DNA of 5,617 bases from an uncultured Eubacterium sp. (GCA_946412445.1 CAMKHH010000096.1:1-5617); one strand, 5' to 3'. Counted from the stretch's first letter, positions 1 through 5,617 are shown. Numbers and translations are program-made. The notes: generated by a model from the letters alone, not told the origin.

Positions 1-463
1 GTTTGGAAAAATCCACCTCCTTACCGGACAGAAAGTCGGGAAACTCCCTTTTTTCTTCTTTTGCAAAATGAGGAATCAGATCCATCTTCATAGACATGAA
101 TATATGATAAATGTCAGACAACGCTTCGCCATGCTTTTCATAGTGTACATTTATGAGCTTTCTCAGGTTCTGATCAATCTCTTCCAGCATATCCAGTTCC
201 GGTATATGATGTTTCTTTATAATGTAATCTATCAATTTTTCATTGTCAAGTGTCAGCGGATCTGCTTTGCCCCTGTTCTCTGTCTCTTTTTGACGGTTCA
301 ACAGATCAACAAAAGAATCCACATCCAGGTTTTTCTCCTCAGCGGCCTCGAGAAGCGGTCTGTGTCCTCCACAGCAATAATCAATATTCGCATCAGATAA
401 AATCTGAATAATATCCGGGTTACTCTTTATGGCTTCTGCAATTGTCATTTTCTTTGTAATCAT
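1..463 (-). CDS. ric: Iron-sulfur cluster repair di-iron protein, Ric/ScdA/YtfE family (C-terminus outside window)
   Basis: This is the N-terminal 154 residues of a RIC-type protein. The family is cytoplasmic, carries a di-iron centre, and helps restore iron-sulfur clusters damaged by nitric oxide or oxidants. Residues 5-60 form the ScdA_N (DUF542) module with its signature DYCCGGHRPL (Cys30, Cys31). A hemerythrin-like helical domain follows, with candidate iron ligands His85/His86 (KKHHIPEL), His107/His111 (VHYEKHGE), and His132 with Glu136 (PHFAKEE). E. coli YtfE is about 220 aa, so roughly 70-80 residues, including the last ligands, lie beyond the left edge; this is a window cut and not a broken gene. 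The start is ATG at 463-461, six bases after GAGGAGGG. The first 44 bases overlap the end of the upstream YibE/F gene in another frame, which suggests translational coupling. The family call is secure; the physiological substrate is inferred. Confidence 0.93.
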   Translation of the reverse strand, partial: MITKKMTIAEAIKSNPDIIQILSDANIDYCCGGHRPLLEAAEEKNLDVDSFVDLLNRQKETENRGKADPLTLDNEKLIDYIIKKHHIPELDMLEEIDQNLRKLINVHYEKHGEALSDIYHIFMSMKMDLIPHFAKEEKREFPDFLSGKEVDFSK

Positions 464-1223
464 ATAATTCCCTCCTCATATGAATAAACTCTGCAATACA
501 TGCAGATGCAGCCGGAACTACTAAAAGACACGCTATCCCGCCAAATAGCATAACGGCAACATCCTGGAATAAAAATTTTGAGTTTATGATCGTCTCTATT
601 GTAAATTTACCAATTTTCAGATACGCAAACAACAGTATTGATTCACCCAAATAGGCAAACAGCAATGTATTGATCGTTGTCCCAATAATCTCCTTACCTA
701 TCTGCATCCCGGAGTAAAACAGTTCCTTCCGGCTCAGGTTCTGCTTATGGACTCCCACCTCATATACGGATGAGGTGACTGACAGTGCTGTATCCAACAC
801 TGCTCCCAGGGTACTTAGCAAGGTCATGCAAACTGCGATATGCAGCATGTTGGTATGAATATCTACATTGAAGTAGTACATCACATCCTCCTGCATTGCC
901 TGGATTTCGTTTAAGCCTCCGCTTTCAGAACTCCATACAACTACATATATGATAAAGAAGAGTCCCAGCATAACAAGACCGGCCGCAAGGAAAGCTGCCC
1001 CTGTTTTTACATTTCTTCCATTTTGGCTTACCAGCGTGACATAGCTGATTGCTATGCTGGCCAGGAAGGTTATCAGCAGCGGAGGGAATCCTGCAGCCAT
1101 CAGATCAATTGTCAGCGCCAGCAGAATAATATTTCCGGCAAGCGCCATCACGGAGATTGCCCCCCGGTCACCGCCAATTACCAGTAATAGTACCAGGAGA
1201 ATAAGCGCGAGTATACCTAGCAT
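420..1223 (-). CDS. YibE/F family membrane protein (second of a tandem pair)
   Basis: A 267-aa very hydrophobic protein of the YibE/F family (PF07907), which are polytopic inner-membrane proteins of unknown transport or signalling role. About six to seven membrane segments are visible, near residues 3-17, 22-44, 47-65, 75-97, 125-150, 177-202 and 220-245. The motif STLGAVLDTALSVTSSVYEV (about 137-156) and the following SGMQIGKEIIGTTINTLLFA (about 171-190) align by eye with the equivalent stretches of the neighbour at 1217-2350, so the two are paralogues. An open frame extends upstream to a GTG at 1259, but I chose the ATG at 1223 because AGGAGG precedes it by nine bases and it gives a compact ATGCTAG overlap with the stop of the upstream gene. 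The tail is hydrophilic and runs 44 bases into ric. Unlike its partner it has no large soluble domain. Confidence 0.88.
   Translation of the reverse strand: MLGILALILLVLLLVIGGDRGAISVMALAGNIILLALTIDLMAAGFPPLLITFLASIAISYVTLVSQNGRNVKTGAAFLAAGLVMLGLFFIIYVVVWSSESGGLNEIQAMQEDVMYYFNVDIHTNMLHIAVCMTLLSTLGAVLDTALSVTSSVYEVGVHKQNLSRKELFYSGMQIGKEIIGTTINTLLFAYLGESILLFAYLKIGKFTIETIINSKFLFQDVAVMLFGGIACLLVVPAASACIAEFIHMRRELYDYKENDNCRSHKE
470..477 (-). promoter_or_regulatory. Ribosome binding site of ric, inside the upstream yibF-like ORF
   Basis: GAGGAGGG on the minus strand lies six bases before the ATG at 463. It decides the start of ric despite the 44-bp overlap with the preceding gene. A second in-frame ATG five codons later has no such site before it. 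Confidence 0.8.
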
Positions 1224-2350
1224 CCTTTTCTGCCTCCTTTGAACCTGATTTTCATACACGCAGAAGCAATTAGTATGGAGATAGGGATTGCCAGAACAAT
1301 TCCTATGCTTTCAACCAGAAAACGGCATATCTCATAGGGGATGTGCAGCCGCACGATCGTCATAAACCCCACCTCGTTGTTCATACGAATCAAAAATGTA
1401 GGAATCAGCCCGCAGCCAAATACGAACAGCAGGACATTCATCATTGTCCCCATAATATCATATCCGATTTCCCTGCCTGACCGAAACAGTTCCAGGAATG
1501 TCACTTCCGGTTTCTTTTGAACTATTTCTCCAAGCGCAGCCGAGATTGTGACAGCCACATCCATAATTGCTCCCAGTCCTGCCAGCATAACCTCCGCCCG
1601 GAATATATCCGCCGGATTATCCAGACTTCCCAAATACTCCATTCCGGAATAATCCAGTTCTTCCGAGTGCATCATCACTACGTCAAAGATTCCCATAATA
1701 ACTGCCAGCACACATAAGGTAGCTATAACTGCCGCCCATGTTTTTCTATGAACTCCATTCAGGAAAATAAGCGTCCCTACCGCAAACAACAGGGACATCA
1801 GGTTACAGACTTCCAGTATATTCTTCCCTTTTAGAAATTGGGAAAACCCCACACCGAAAATACCGATATTCACTACGATTGTGCATAGGGTAAGGAGTCC
1901 TTTCTTCTCAGTCACCGCTATAAGCAGAAGAAAAAGAGCGCCTATGAGTGCGGTAAGCTGCACATCCCGCTTTAACCCTTTTATACTCCCGCCTGTGTTC
2001 GTTCCACTCATCTCAAGCAGAACCTTGTCTCCCTTATGATATTGCTGCTTCAAAACCCCCGAATAGGAGTATTCATTTGACAGGGAAACCGTCTTTCCTT
2101 TGTTTTCTCCGTTTAACAGGAGGGCATCGATCTCTTGTTTGTAATATAGCTCATCTTTTCCATGCGTGCTTTTCTTCTTTCCATTCTCTTTCGAACGCAC
2201 CTGAGTAATCTTTGCTATCGGTGTCTGATACAGCCATGCATCATTTGCAACAAATACCAGAATCATCAGATATAGAAATATCAGTATGAATAAGTACCTA
2301 CGTTTTTTGAGCGCTTTAAGTCCTGCCGTTACATATACAGGTGTTGTCAT
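1217..2350 (-). CDS. YibE/F family membrane protein with extracytoplasmic domain (first of a tandem pair)
   Basis: A 377-aa polytopic membrane protein of the YibE/F family (PF07907). A basic N-terminus (KALKKRR) leads into an N-terminal membrane helix at about residues 20-36. A roughly 90-residue soluble, probably beta-rich domain (about 40-128) follows, likely outside the membrane, then about seven helices (around 132-147, 152-171, 182-198, 205-227, 252-275, 300-322 and 344-366). The stretch AGLGAIMDVAVTISAALGEI (about 257-276) and the SGREIGYDIMGTMMNVLLF region match the paralogue downstream. Two adjacent ATGs exist at 2353 and 2350; GGAGG is three bases from the first and six from the second, so 2350 is preferred. 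The stop overlaps the next start (ATGCTAG). No biochemical function is established for the family; a transport role is only a guess. It heads the yibE/F-ric transcription unit, which has its own promoter. Confidence 0.9.
   Translation of the reverse strand: MTTPVYVTAGLKALKKRRYLFILIFLYLMILVFVANDAWLYQTPIAKITQVRSKENGKKKSTHGKDELYYKQEIDALLLNGENKGKTVSLSNEYSYSGVLKQQYHKGDKVLLEMSGTNTGGSIKGLKRDVQLTALIGALFLLLIAVTEKKGLLTLCTIVVNIGIFGVGFSQFLKGKNILEVCNLMSLLFAVGTLIFLNGVHRKTWAAVIATLCVLAVIMGIFDVVMMHSEELDYSGMEYLGSLDNPADIFRAEVMLAGLGAIMDVAVTISAALGEIVQKKPEVTFLELFRSGREIGYDIMGTMMNVLLFVFGCGLIPTFLIRMNNEVGFMTIVRLHIPYEICRFLVESIGIVLAIPISILIASACMKIRFKGGRKGC
1233..1238 (-). promoter_or_regulatory. Ribosome binding site deciding the start of the second YibE/F gene
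   Basis: AGGAGG on the minus strand, nine bases before ATG 1223. It lies inside the last codons of the upstream gene. It favours the ATG start over the GTG at 1259, which would lengthen the overlap to 43 bases and has no clear Shine-Dalgarno site. Confidence 0.7.
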
Positions 2351-2358
2351 CATATGCC

Positions 2359-2418
2359 TCCGATTTGATTGATTAAGCTTTTAGCATGCCGGGTCTGCGT
2401 ACAGATCAAGCAATCGGA
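2359..2418 (-). promoter_or_regulatory. Possible leader hairpin covering the YibE/F ribosome binding site
   Basis: In the leader, TCCGATT (complement of 2412-2418) can pair perfectly with AATCGGA (complement of 2359-2365), whose last three bases belong to the GGAGG Shine-Dalgarno site. The loop is 46 nt and contains a small TCTG-TACG-CAGA hairpin (2395-2406). Such pairing could limit ribosome access. A 7-bp stem can arise by chance, so this is tentative, and it matches no riboswitch class I recognise. Confidence 0.25.
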
Positions 2419-2437
2419 AATTAAAAATTATTGTCAT

Positions 2438-2446
2438 ATTATAGCA
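2438..2446 (-). promoter_or_regulatory. Extended -10 promoter for the yibE/F-ric unit
   Basis: TGCTATAAT on the minus strand is a perfect -10 hexamer with the TGn extension. The best-placed -35 hexamer at 17-bp spacing (TAGAAT) is poor, which is tolerable for an extended -10 promoter. The predicted start near 2431 gives a leader of about 80 nt. The intergenic gap 2354-2470 shows no convincing GC-rich hairpin with a T-run, so read-through from the upstream operon is also possible. Confidence 0.55.
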
Positions 2447-2470
2447 CACAACACCCTGTTATTCTATCCC

Positions 2471-3025
2471 TTAATACTTTAATTCGAGTTCCTTAAGCAC
2501 CTGCAGCTGATATTCACGTTCAGCGGCATTTTCTGCATCTGCTTCGAATGCCTGGCTCTGTTCTTCAACCCAATTCATCGATTTTTCCGGTAAATGTTTT
2601 TCACCGAACGTGAATACCGTCTCATTTTCTTTTTGGATATGTCTCCGCAGCAGGTGCTCATAACTTCCTGCTGCTACCAGAATGGCCAGTTTATACTCAT
2701 CAGCAGGATTTTCTTTGTAAGCATCAAGTGCCTCATCCAGATCTGAAACATACAGGCGTCCAAGGTCATGTTCGATCAGCATCCCTCCTTGTATTACCTT
2801 TTGTGCCGGACCTCCCAGGTCTTCGACCATAGCTTTAAACAGGTATTTTTCCTCTTTGCCATGATGGGTTTTGTCAGCATATCTGCGGATAAATGCTACC
2901 ATTTTTTTTAGATCATCTACATCTATTTCGTGGTTTTGTAACACTTTTAATGATGCTTTATGAACCACATCGAGCATTCTCAGGATGTTCTCATGCTCTT
3001 TCTTAAGGAGTTCTATATTATTCAT
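2471..3025 (-). CDS. Hemerythrin (HHE) domain-containing protein
   Basis: A 184-aa soluble protein that is essentially one hemerythrin-like four-helix bundle. Candidate di-iron ligands are spaced as in HHE proteins: His11 (KKEHENI), His54/His55 with Glu58/Glu59 (THHGKEEKYLF), His86 (IEHDLGR), and His124/His129 with Glu133 (EHLLRRHIQKEN). The family binds O2 or NO at a di-iron site, or stores or handles iron; the substrate here is not known. Residues about 145-184 are a charged helical tail. The start is ATG 3025, six bases after AAAGGA, and overlaps the upstream stop by four bases (ATGA), so it is translationally coupled as the last gene of the four-gene operon. Unlike Ric, it has no Cys-containing N-terminal module. 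Confidence 0.92.
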   Translation of the reverse strand: MNNIELLKKEHENILRMLDVVHKASLKVLQNHEIDVDDLKKMVAFIRRYADKTHHGKEEKYLFKAMVEDLGGPAQKVIQGGMLIEHDLGRLYVSDLDEALDAYKENPADEYKLAILVAAGSYEHLLRRHIQKENETVFTFGEKHLPEKSMNWVEEQSQAFEADAENAAEREYQLQVLKELELKY

Positions 3026-3636
3026 TCCACGTCCTTTCTCAGGCAGTACTCTGCCGGGGCAGTGCGGCTGTACGAGATGTCATGGTTTTCCAGTACCCCT
3101 TCTATCCATGAATCTCTCAAACTATAATAGATATCTACTCCGAAATCCGGATAGGTCCAGTACTTTTCATGAGGGCAGGTCCTCACACGCCAGTTTACAA
3201 CGTCTGCACTTTGCTCCGTAATTTCAAATGGAAAATCACAGGGCATGCCATCCAGAAGAATATCATATATGGACTGATAGATTTTCTCAGCATTCAGCCC
3301 TGCGGACAGGACGTATTCCCGTCCCAGTTGCTCCATCACTTTTTTTAACTCCCCGATTCGCTGCGGGTCGTCTTTTAATAACTCATATACAGCCCTGGCA
3401 AAGCGCTTTTCACTGCCTGCCACAGCCTGCCCCAGCCAGCCGTGGATATTGCTTTGGTCAATGATGGTTTCAAGCGGCTCATCGGGTGCTTCCATCGCCT
3501 CGCTGTTTACCTTTTCCTTAAGATCCGTGTCCCAGCCATTTTGTGATGCCAAATCTATTATCGCCTTTATCATTTTTTCCTGATACAGTATCCGCCCGTA
3601 CATTTTAACATGTACGGGACCTAAAAATTTGCTCAT
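3022..3636 (-). CDS. Conserved-looking protein of unknown function with Cys/His motif
   Basis: I do not recognise this 204-aa protein with certainty. It appears soluble: no signal peptide or membrane segment is visible. The N-terminus ([18 protein letters not shown]) and the middle (residues 50-125) look helical. The C-terminal third is aromatic-rich and holds all three cysteines: Cys133 ([10 protein letters not shown]), Cys154 with His156 (RTCPHEKYW) and Cys198 (AEYCLRKD). A CPHxxYW element followed by a [16 protein letters not shown] stretch could form a metal site or redox pocket. A loose resemblance to the Cys-containing ATC-hydrolase-like family (L-2-amino-thiazoline-4-carboxylate hydrolase, PF14196) crossed my mind but is unproven. 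It overlaps both neighbours by four bases (ATGA) and has GGAGGA six bases before its ATG. It is therefore very likely made together with the DUF1858 and hemerythrin proteins and may act with them. Confidence 0.85.
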   Translation of the reverse strand: MSKFLGPVHVKMYGRILYQEKMIKAIIDLASQNGWDTDLKEKVNSEAMEAPDEPLETIIDQSNIHGWLGQAVAGSEKRFARAVYELLKDDPQRIGELKKVMEQLGREYVLSAGLNAEKIYQSIYDILLDGMPCDFPFEITEQSADVVNWRVRTCPHEKYWTYPDFGVDIYYSLRDSWIEGVLENHDISYSRTAPAEYCLRKDVE

Positions 3637-3845
3637 AGCTGCTCCTCCAGCCCTGCATTCAATCTGTTAACCATCTCATCCGCACTCACTCCATGTACCA
3701 TGCAGGCATCTTCCAGCGATTCCATCTGGGAGGCCGGGCAGCCGAGGCAATGCATTCCCATCTCCATCAGGATTGGTGCCAGCCCTCCGTTTAATCTCAG
3801 AATTTCTCCAATTAACATGTCTTTTGTAATCTTGTTTTCACTCAT
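3633..3845 (-). CDS. DUF1858 domain protein, hybrid-cluster-protein-associated redox-disulfide type
   Basis: A 70-aa single-domain protein of the DUF1858 family (PF08984). It resembles the subgroup known as the hybrid cluster protein-associated redox disulfide domain (TIGR03980). The hallmark is HCLGCPAS at residues 32-39, with Cys33 and Cys36 as a CxxC pair after a [12 protein letters not shown] helix; Cys48 is a third cysteine. The family is assumed to act in thiol-disulfide or metal chemistry near Hcp and related redox enzymes, but its activity is not established. The start ATG 3845 follows AGGAG by eight bases, and the stop overlaps the next start (ATGA). The upstream gene ends in a DUF1858 domain without these cysteines, so the operon carries both a cysteine-bearing free copy and a cysteine-free fused copy. 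Confidence 0.9.
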   Translation of the reverse strand: MSENKITKDMLIGEILRLNGGLAPILMEMGMHCLGCPASQMESLEDACMVHGVSADEMVNRLNAGLEEQL

Positions 3846-3886
3846 TTGATGTTCTCCTCTCTGTGGAAATTATTATGATACTCCGT

Positions 3887-5350
3887 TTATTTTTTATGAG
3901 TATCTACCCATTTTGTTAACTTTTCAATTAAATCCATTACGGAGATACCTCCCCGCTGTGCTATCATTTCTAATGTAGCAATGCCTGACATTGCCTTAAA
4001 TGCTATGGGATTCTGCAATTTTTTAAATTTCGGTGATATCTCCGGCAGATAAGAACGCAGGCCCGGATATTTCTTTATAATCTCTCCTATTATAGTGTCT
4101 GGTGTAAATCCATATGGGTTAGGAGCAGTAACTTTTCTCTTCTTATCTGCGGCATCCCCTTCCCCGTCCTTTTTCCAGCTCAATAATCTCTGGTTTCCTT
4201 CCAGGCTTCTGATGTGGGTTGCATCCTGCATCATCTCCAGAACACCGCAAAACCTGCCTGCATCATCCCTTACTGCGGTGTAAAGGATGTAGACAAATTT
4301 ACCGTGCATCTCCATCCAGAATTCCGCTTCATTCTGTCTGCCGGCACGAAATTCTTCTATGATCTGCTCCACCGTGTGGACACTTTCTCTTGGGTGACAA
4401 TTCTTTACATCCCGCCCGATTACACCGGGACTCCTTGGAAATACACGATGTTTTGTATCGCTGTAGAAGCGAACCAGTTCCTTCTCATCCACAAAAGACA
4501 AATCTACCGGAAGATGCCGGAAGATCAGATTAATCTGCTCCAGCGTCAGCTTTCCCTGCCTGACATCCAGTTCCTCCGTCCGATCTTCCCTTTTGATTTG
4601 TACGTCCGGCTTCGTAAAATGAGCTGCCGCAGAGCAATGCGGTGGAGTATCAATCAGACAGTAGCCAATTTCATCATCCCCATCCCGCATACGCTGAAAT
4701 TCTTCATATGATATCATTTCCATGGCTGTGGGAAACAATACAACATCTTCTTTTTCCATTAAATCCTGCAGCCGCCGGACAGATTTTTCATAGTTCTCTA
4801 AAAAGAGCTTTTCATTTCCGTCCTCCAGCGCTCCGGCAGTTCTTCGAAGAGACGCAGACACCTCGTCATCCAGTGTCCACATGATTTTACTCGGCCGGTC
4901 AAAGCCCTGCCTTTCAAATGCAGGATACAATTGATTCTGCTTGCGTGAAAGATGCACTTCATATTGCTTTAAAGCTTCCATCACCTCTGCCCACTGGTTC
5001 GGAATAAACTTCTTACGGAGAAGCTTCTCTCCTTTCTCCAAAACATGCTTCACTGCCTCATTTTCACGCTGATACGTGAGGATTGGATGCCAGTTTTCCA
5101 GCTCTGAATCCGAAGCCTGCAAAACATTTTTAAAGATTAACAAAAAAGACTCGATGTTGTTATATACGACATCATCCTCGATCTTTCGTTTCGTCAGCTC
5201 CTGTTCTGCCAGCGCCACCTCATCTACAGACACCTCATCAAATTCCTTTTGAACCAAATCCTGTGCCTCTTCCAGCTGTATCTGTCCCGTTACAAAGGAT
5301 TCCAGAATATCTGCCAGTCTGAAAATCCTGTTATTCTCTACATCTGACAT
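3887..5350 (-). CDS. DUF438 / hemerythrin / PAS / DUF1858 multidomain protein
   Basis: A 487-aa cytoplasmic protein with four modules in the order usual for this clostridial family. DUF438 (PF04282) covers about 10-78 and starts LADILESFVTGQI. A hemerythrin-like domain covers about 85-215: HPILTYQREN, His133 in VHLSRKQNQLYP, PSKIMWTLDDEV, EKEDVVLFP. A PAS domain of the PAS_10 type covers about 262-385: LTLEQINLIF, LPVDLSFVDE, VIGRDVKNCHP, FWMEMHGKFVYILYTAVRD. DUF1858 covers about 412-480 (TPDTIIGEIIKKYPGL). Hemerythrin plus PAS suggests a sensor of O2, NO or redox state, but no output domain such as a kinase or DNA-binding module is seen. Gln138 stands where I expect the Glu of the HxxxKE iron-ligand motif, so the di-iron site may be altered. 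The DUF1858 copy has no cysteine. ATG 5350 follows AGGAGG by nine bases. It is the first gene of the operon, 41 bp before the DUF1858 gene, and is divergent from a Crp/Fnr regulator. Confidence 0.93.
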   Translation of the reverse strand: MSDVENNRIFRLADILESFVTGQIQLEEAQDLVQKEFDEVSVDEVALAEQELTKRKIEDDVVYNNIESFLLIFKNVLQASDSELENWHPILTYQRENEAVKHVLEKGEKLLRKKFIPNQWAEVMEALKQYEVHLSRKQNQLYPAFERQGFDRPSKIMWTLDDEVSASLRRTAGALEDGNEKLFLENYEKSVRRLQDLMEKEDVVLFPTAMEMISYEEFQRMRDGDDEIGYCLIDTPPHCSAAAHFTKPDVQIKREDRTEELDVRQGKLTLEQINLIFRHLPVDLSFVDEKELVRFYSDTKHRVFPRSPGVIGRDVKNCHPRESVHTVEQIIEEFRAGRQNEAEFWMEMHGKFVYILYTAVRDDAGRFCGVLEMMQDATHIRSLEGNQRLLSWKKDGEGDAADKKRKVTAPNPYGFTPDTIIGEIIKKYPGLRSYLPEISPKFKKLQNPIAFKAMSGIATLEMIAQRGGISVMDLIEKLTKWVDTHKK

Positions 5351-5398
5351 ATATCATTACCTCCTGAAATGTTATTGTTAACTTTTTTATCTAAATTG

Positions 5399-5427
5399 AT
5401 TCTACCTTCCAGAACCCTATTTGTATG
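5399..5427 (-). promoter_or_regulatory. Predicted activator-dependent promoter of the DUF438 operon
   Basis: On the minus strand TAGAAT (5404-5399) is a good -10 hexamer (5 of 6). At 17-bp spacing the -35 hexamer is CATACA (5427-5422), a 3 of 6 match, as expected for a promoter needing an activator. The predicted start near 5392 leaves a leader of about 41 nt. The palindrome at 5425-5442 is centred exactly 41.5 bases upstream of that start. Confidence 0.45.
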
Positions 5428-5442
5428 TTGCATTTGTCACAT
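5425..5442. promoter_or_regulatory. Candidate Crp/Fnr-type operator
   Basis: An 18-bp imperfect palindrome, ATGT-N2-CA-N2-TG-N2-ACAT, lies midway between the divergent genes. Read on the minus strand it contains TGTGA-CAAATG-CAACA: one perfect CRP/Fnr half-site and one with 3 of 5 matches to TCACA. It sits at -41.5 for the DUF438 operon and over the -35 of the regulator gene. The divergent Crp/Fnr-family gene is the obvious candidate binder. The site is seen; the function is inferred. Confidence 0.45.
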
Positions 5443-5456
5443 GAACGATATATAAT
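5428..5456 (+). promoter_or_regulatory. Predicted promoter of the Crp/Fnr regulator gene
   Basis: A perfect TATAAT (5451-5456) is preceded at 17 bp by TTGCAT (5428-5433), a 3 of 6 match to the -35 consensus. The predicted start near 5463 is about 33 bases before the ATG. The -35 lies inside the palindrome at 5425-5442, so a protein bound there would be expected to block this promoter. Confidence 0.5.
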
Positions 5457-5495
5457 GTAAATAATAAATATCTTTCATATTCAGGAGGTGTACAT

Positions 5496-5617
5496 ATGGA
5501 TGCCAGCATGAAAGTCTTGCAGCGCGTACCCCTGTTCAGGGGAATTAATGAAAACGACTTTCCCCATCTTCTCAATTGCATTAATGCAAAGAAAAAATCC
5601 TATGCCAGAAATGAATT
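5496..5617 (+). CDS. Crp/Fnr family transcriptional regulator (N-terminus only)
   Basis: The first 40 codons of a divergent gene that runs off the right edge. The residues match the start of the cyclic-nucleotide-binding-like domain of Crp/Fnr regulators: VLQRVPLFRGINENDFPHLL at about 7-26, followed by a conserved-type Cys28 (LNCINA) and the first beta strand (KKKSYARNE). Neither the effector pocket nor the C-terminal helix-turn-helix is in the window, so the ligand cannot be judged. The four-cysteine N-terminal cluster motif of E. coli FNR is not present in these 40 residues. The start is ATG 5496, five bases after AGGAGGTG; a second ATG four codons later has no such site. Its divergent position and the palindrome between the genes suggest that it controls the DUF438 operon and itself. 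Confidence 0.85.
   Translation, partial: MDASMKVLQRVPLFRGINENDFPHLLNCINAKKKSYARNE

Noticed and set aside
68..400. A 110-codon plus-strand open frame
   Set aside because: It is antisense to the clearly recognised Ric coding sequence and has no family features. Other short plus-strand frames (1054-1242, 1517-1717, 2985-3221, 3228-3464, 4095-4283, 4642-4884) were rejected for the same reason.
1224..1259. A longer YibE/F start at GTG 1259, adding 12 residues
   Set aside because: It has no clear ribosome binding site and gives a 43-bp overlap, whereas ATG 1223 has AGGAGG nine bases upstream and a compact ATGCTAG overlap.
2354..2470. A rho-independent terminator between the hemerythrin gene and the YibE/F genes
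   Set aside because: No GC-rich stem followed by a T-run was found on the minus strand. The only inverted repeat has a 46-nt loop and overlaps the next ribosome binding site.
4214..4711. A 165-codon plus-strand open frame
   Set aside because: It lies entirely antisense to the PAS and hemerythrin coding region, has no recognisable domain or good ribosome binding site, and is explained as a shadow frame.
5434..5456. TTGTCA plus TATAAT as the regulator's promoter
   Set aside because: TTGTCA (5434-5439) is a better -35 by sequence, but only 11 bp separate it from TATAAT, too short for a normal promoter. TTGCAT at 17 bp was preferred.
1..5617. Mobile elements, CRISPR arrays, tRNA or rRNA genes
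   Set aside because: No transposase or integrase coding, regularly spaced repeats, terminal inverted repeats or structural RNA signatures were seen; coding sequence fills nearly the whole window.

Overview
The window looks like a chromosomal segment of an anaerobic Firmicute, most likely a Clostridia/Lachnospiraceae-type bacterium. The basis is strong AGGAGG-type ribosome binding sites before almost every gene, A/T-rich intergenic DNA, a tandem YibE/YibF pair, and the DUF438-hemerythrin-PAS-DUF1858 architecture typical of clostridia. The genus is inferred; no rRNA or other taxonomic marker is present.

Layout. Seven genes lie on the minus strand and read from right to left. One partial gene at the right edge reads divergently. 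From 5350 down to 2471 is a tight four-gene operon: a 487-aa DUF438/hemerythrin/PAS/DUF1858 protein, a 70-aa DUF1858 protein with a CxxC motif, an unrecognised 204-aa protein with conserved-looking Cys/His residues, and a 184-aa hemerythrin-domain protein. The last three are joined by 4-bp ATGA overlaps. A 117-bp gap (2354-2470) has an extended -10 promoter and no visible terminator. It leads into a second overlapping set: two paralogous YibE/F membrane proteins, then a Ric/ScdA/YtfE-type iron-sulfur cluster repair protein cut off by the left edge. At the right, 5496-5617 encodes the first 40 residues of a Crp/Fnr-family regulator.

How they may work together. Three different hemerythrin-like di-iron proteins (DUF438 protein, stand-alone hemerythrin, Ric) and three small ScdA_N/DUF1858-type modules sit together beside a Crp/Fnr regulator. 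This suggests a locus for sensing and repairing oxygen, nitric oxide or other redox damage to iron centres; that is inference from family knowledge. The 145-bp divergent intergenic region has an 18-bp imperfect palindrome containing a CRP/Fnr-like TGTGA-N6-CAACA core. Its centre falls at -41.5 relative to the start predicted from the best -10 element for the minus-strand operon, and it overlaps the predicted -35 of the regulator's own promoter. The simplest model is that the regulator activates the operon and limits its own expression. The least understood parts are the 204-aa protein and the link between the YibE/F pair and iron-centre repair.
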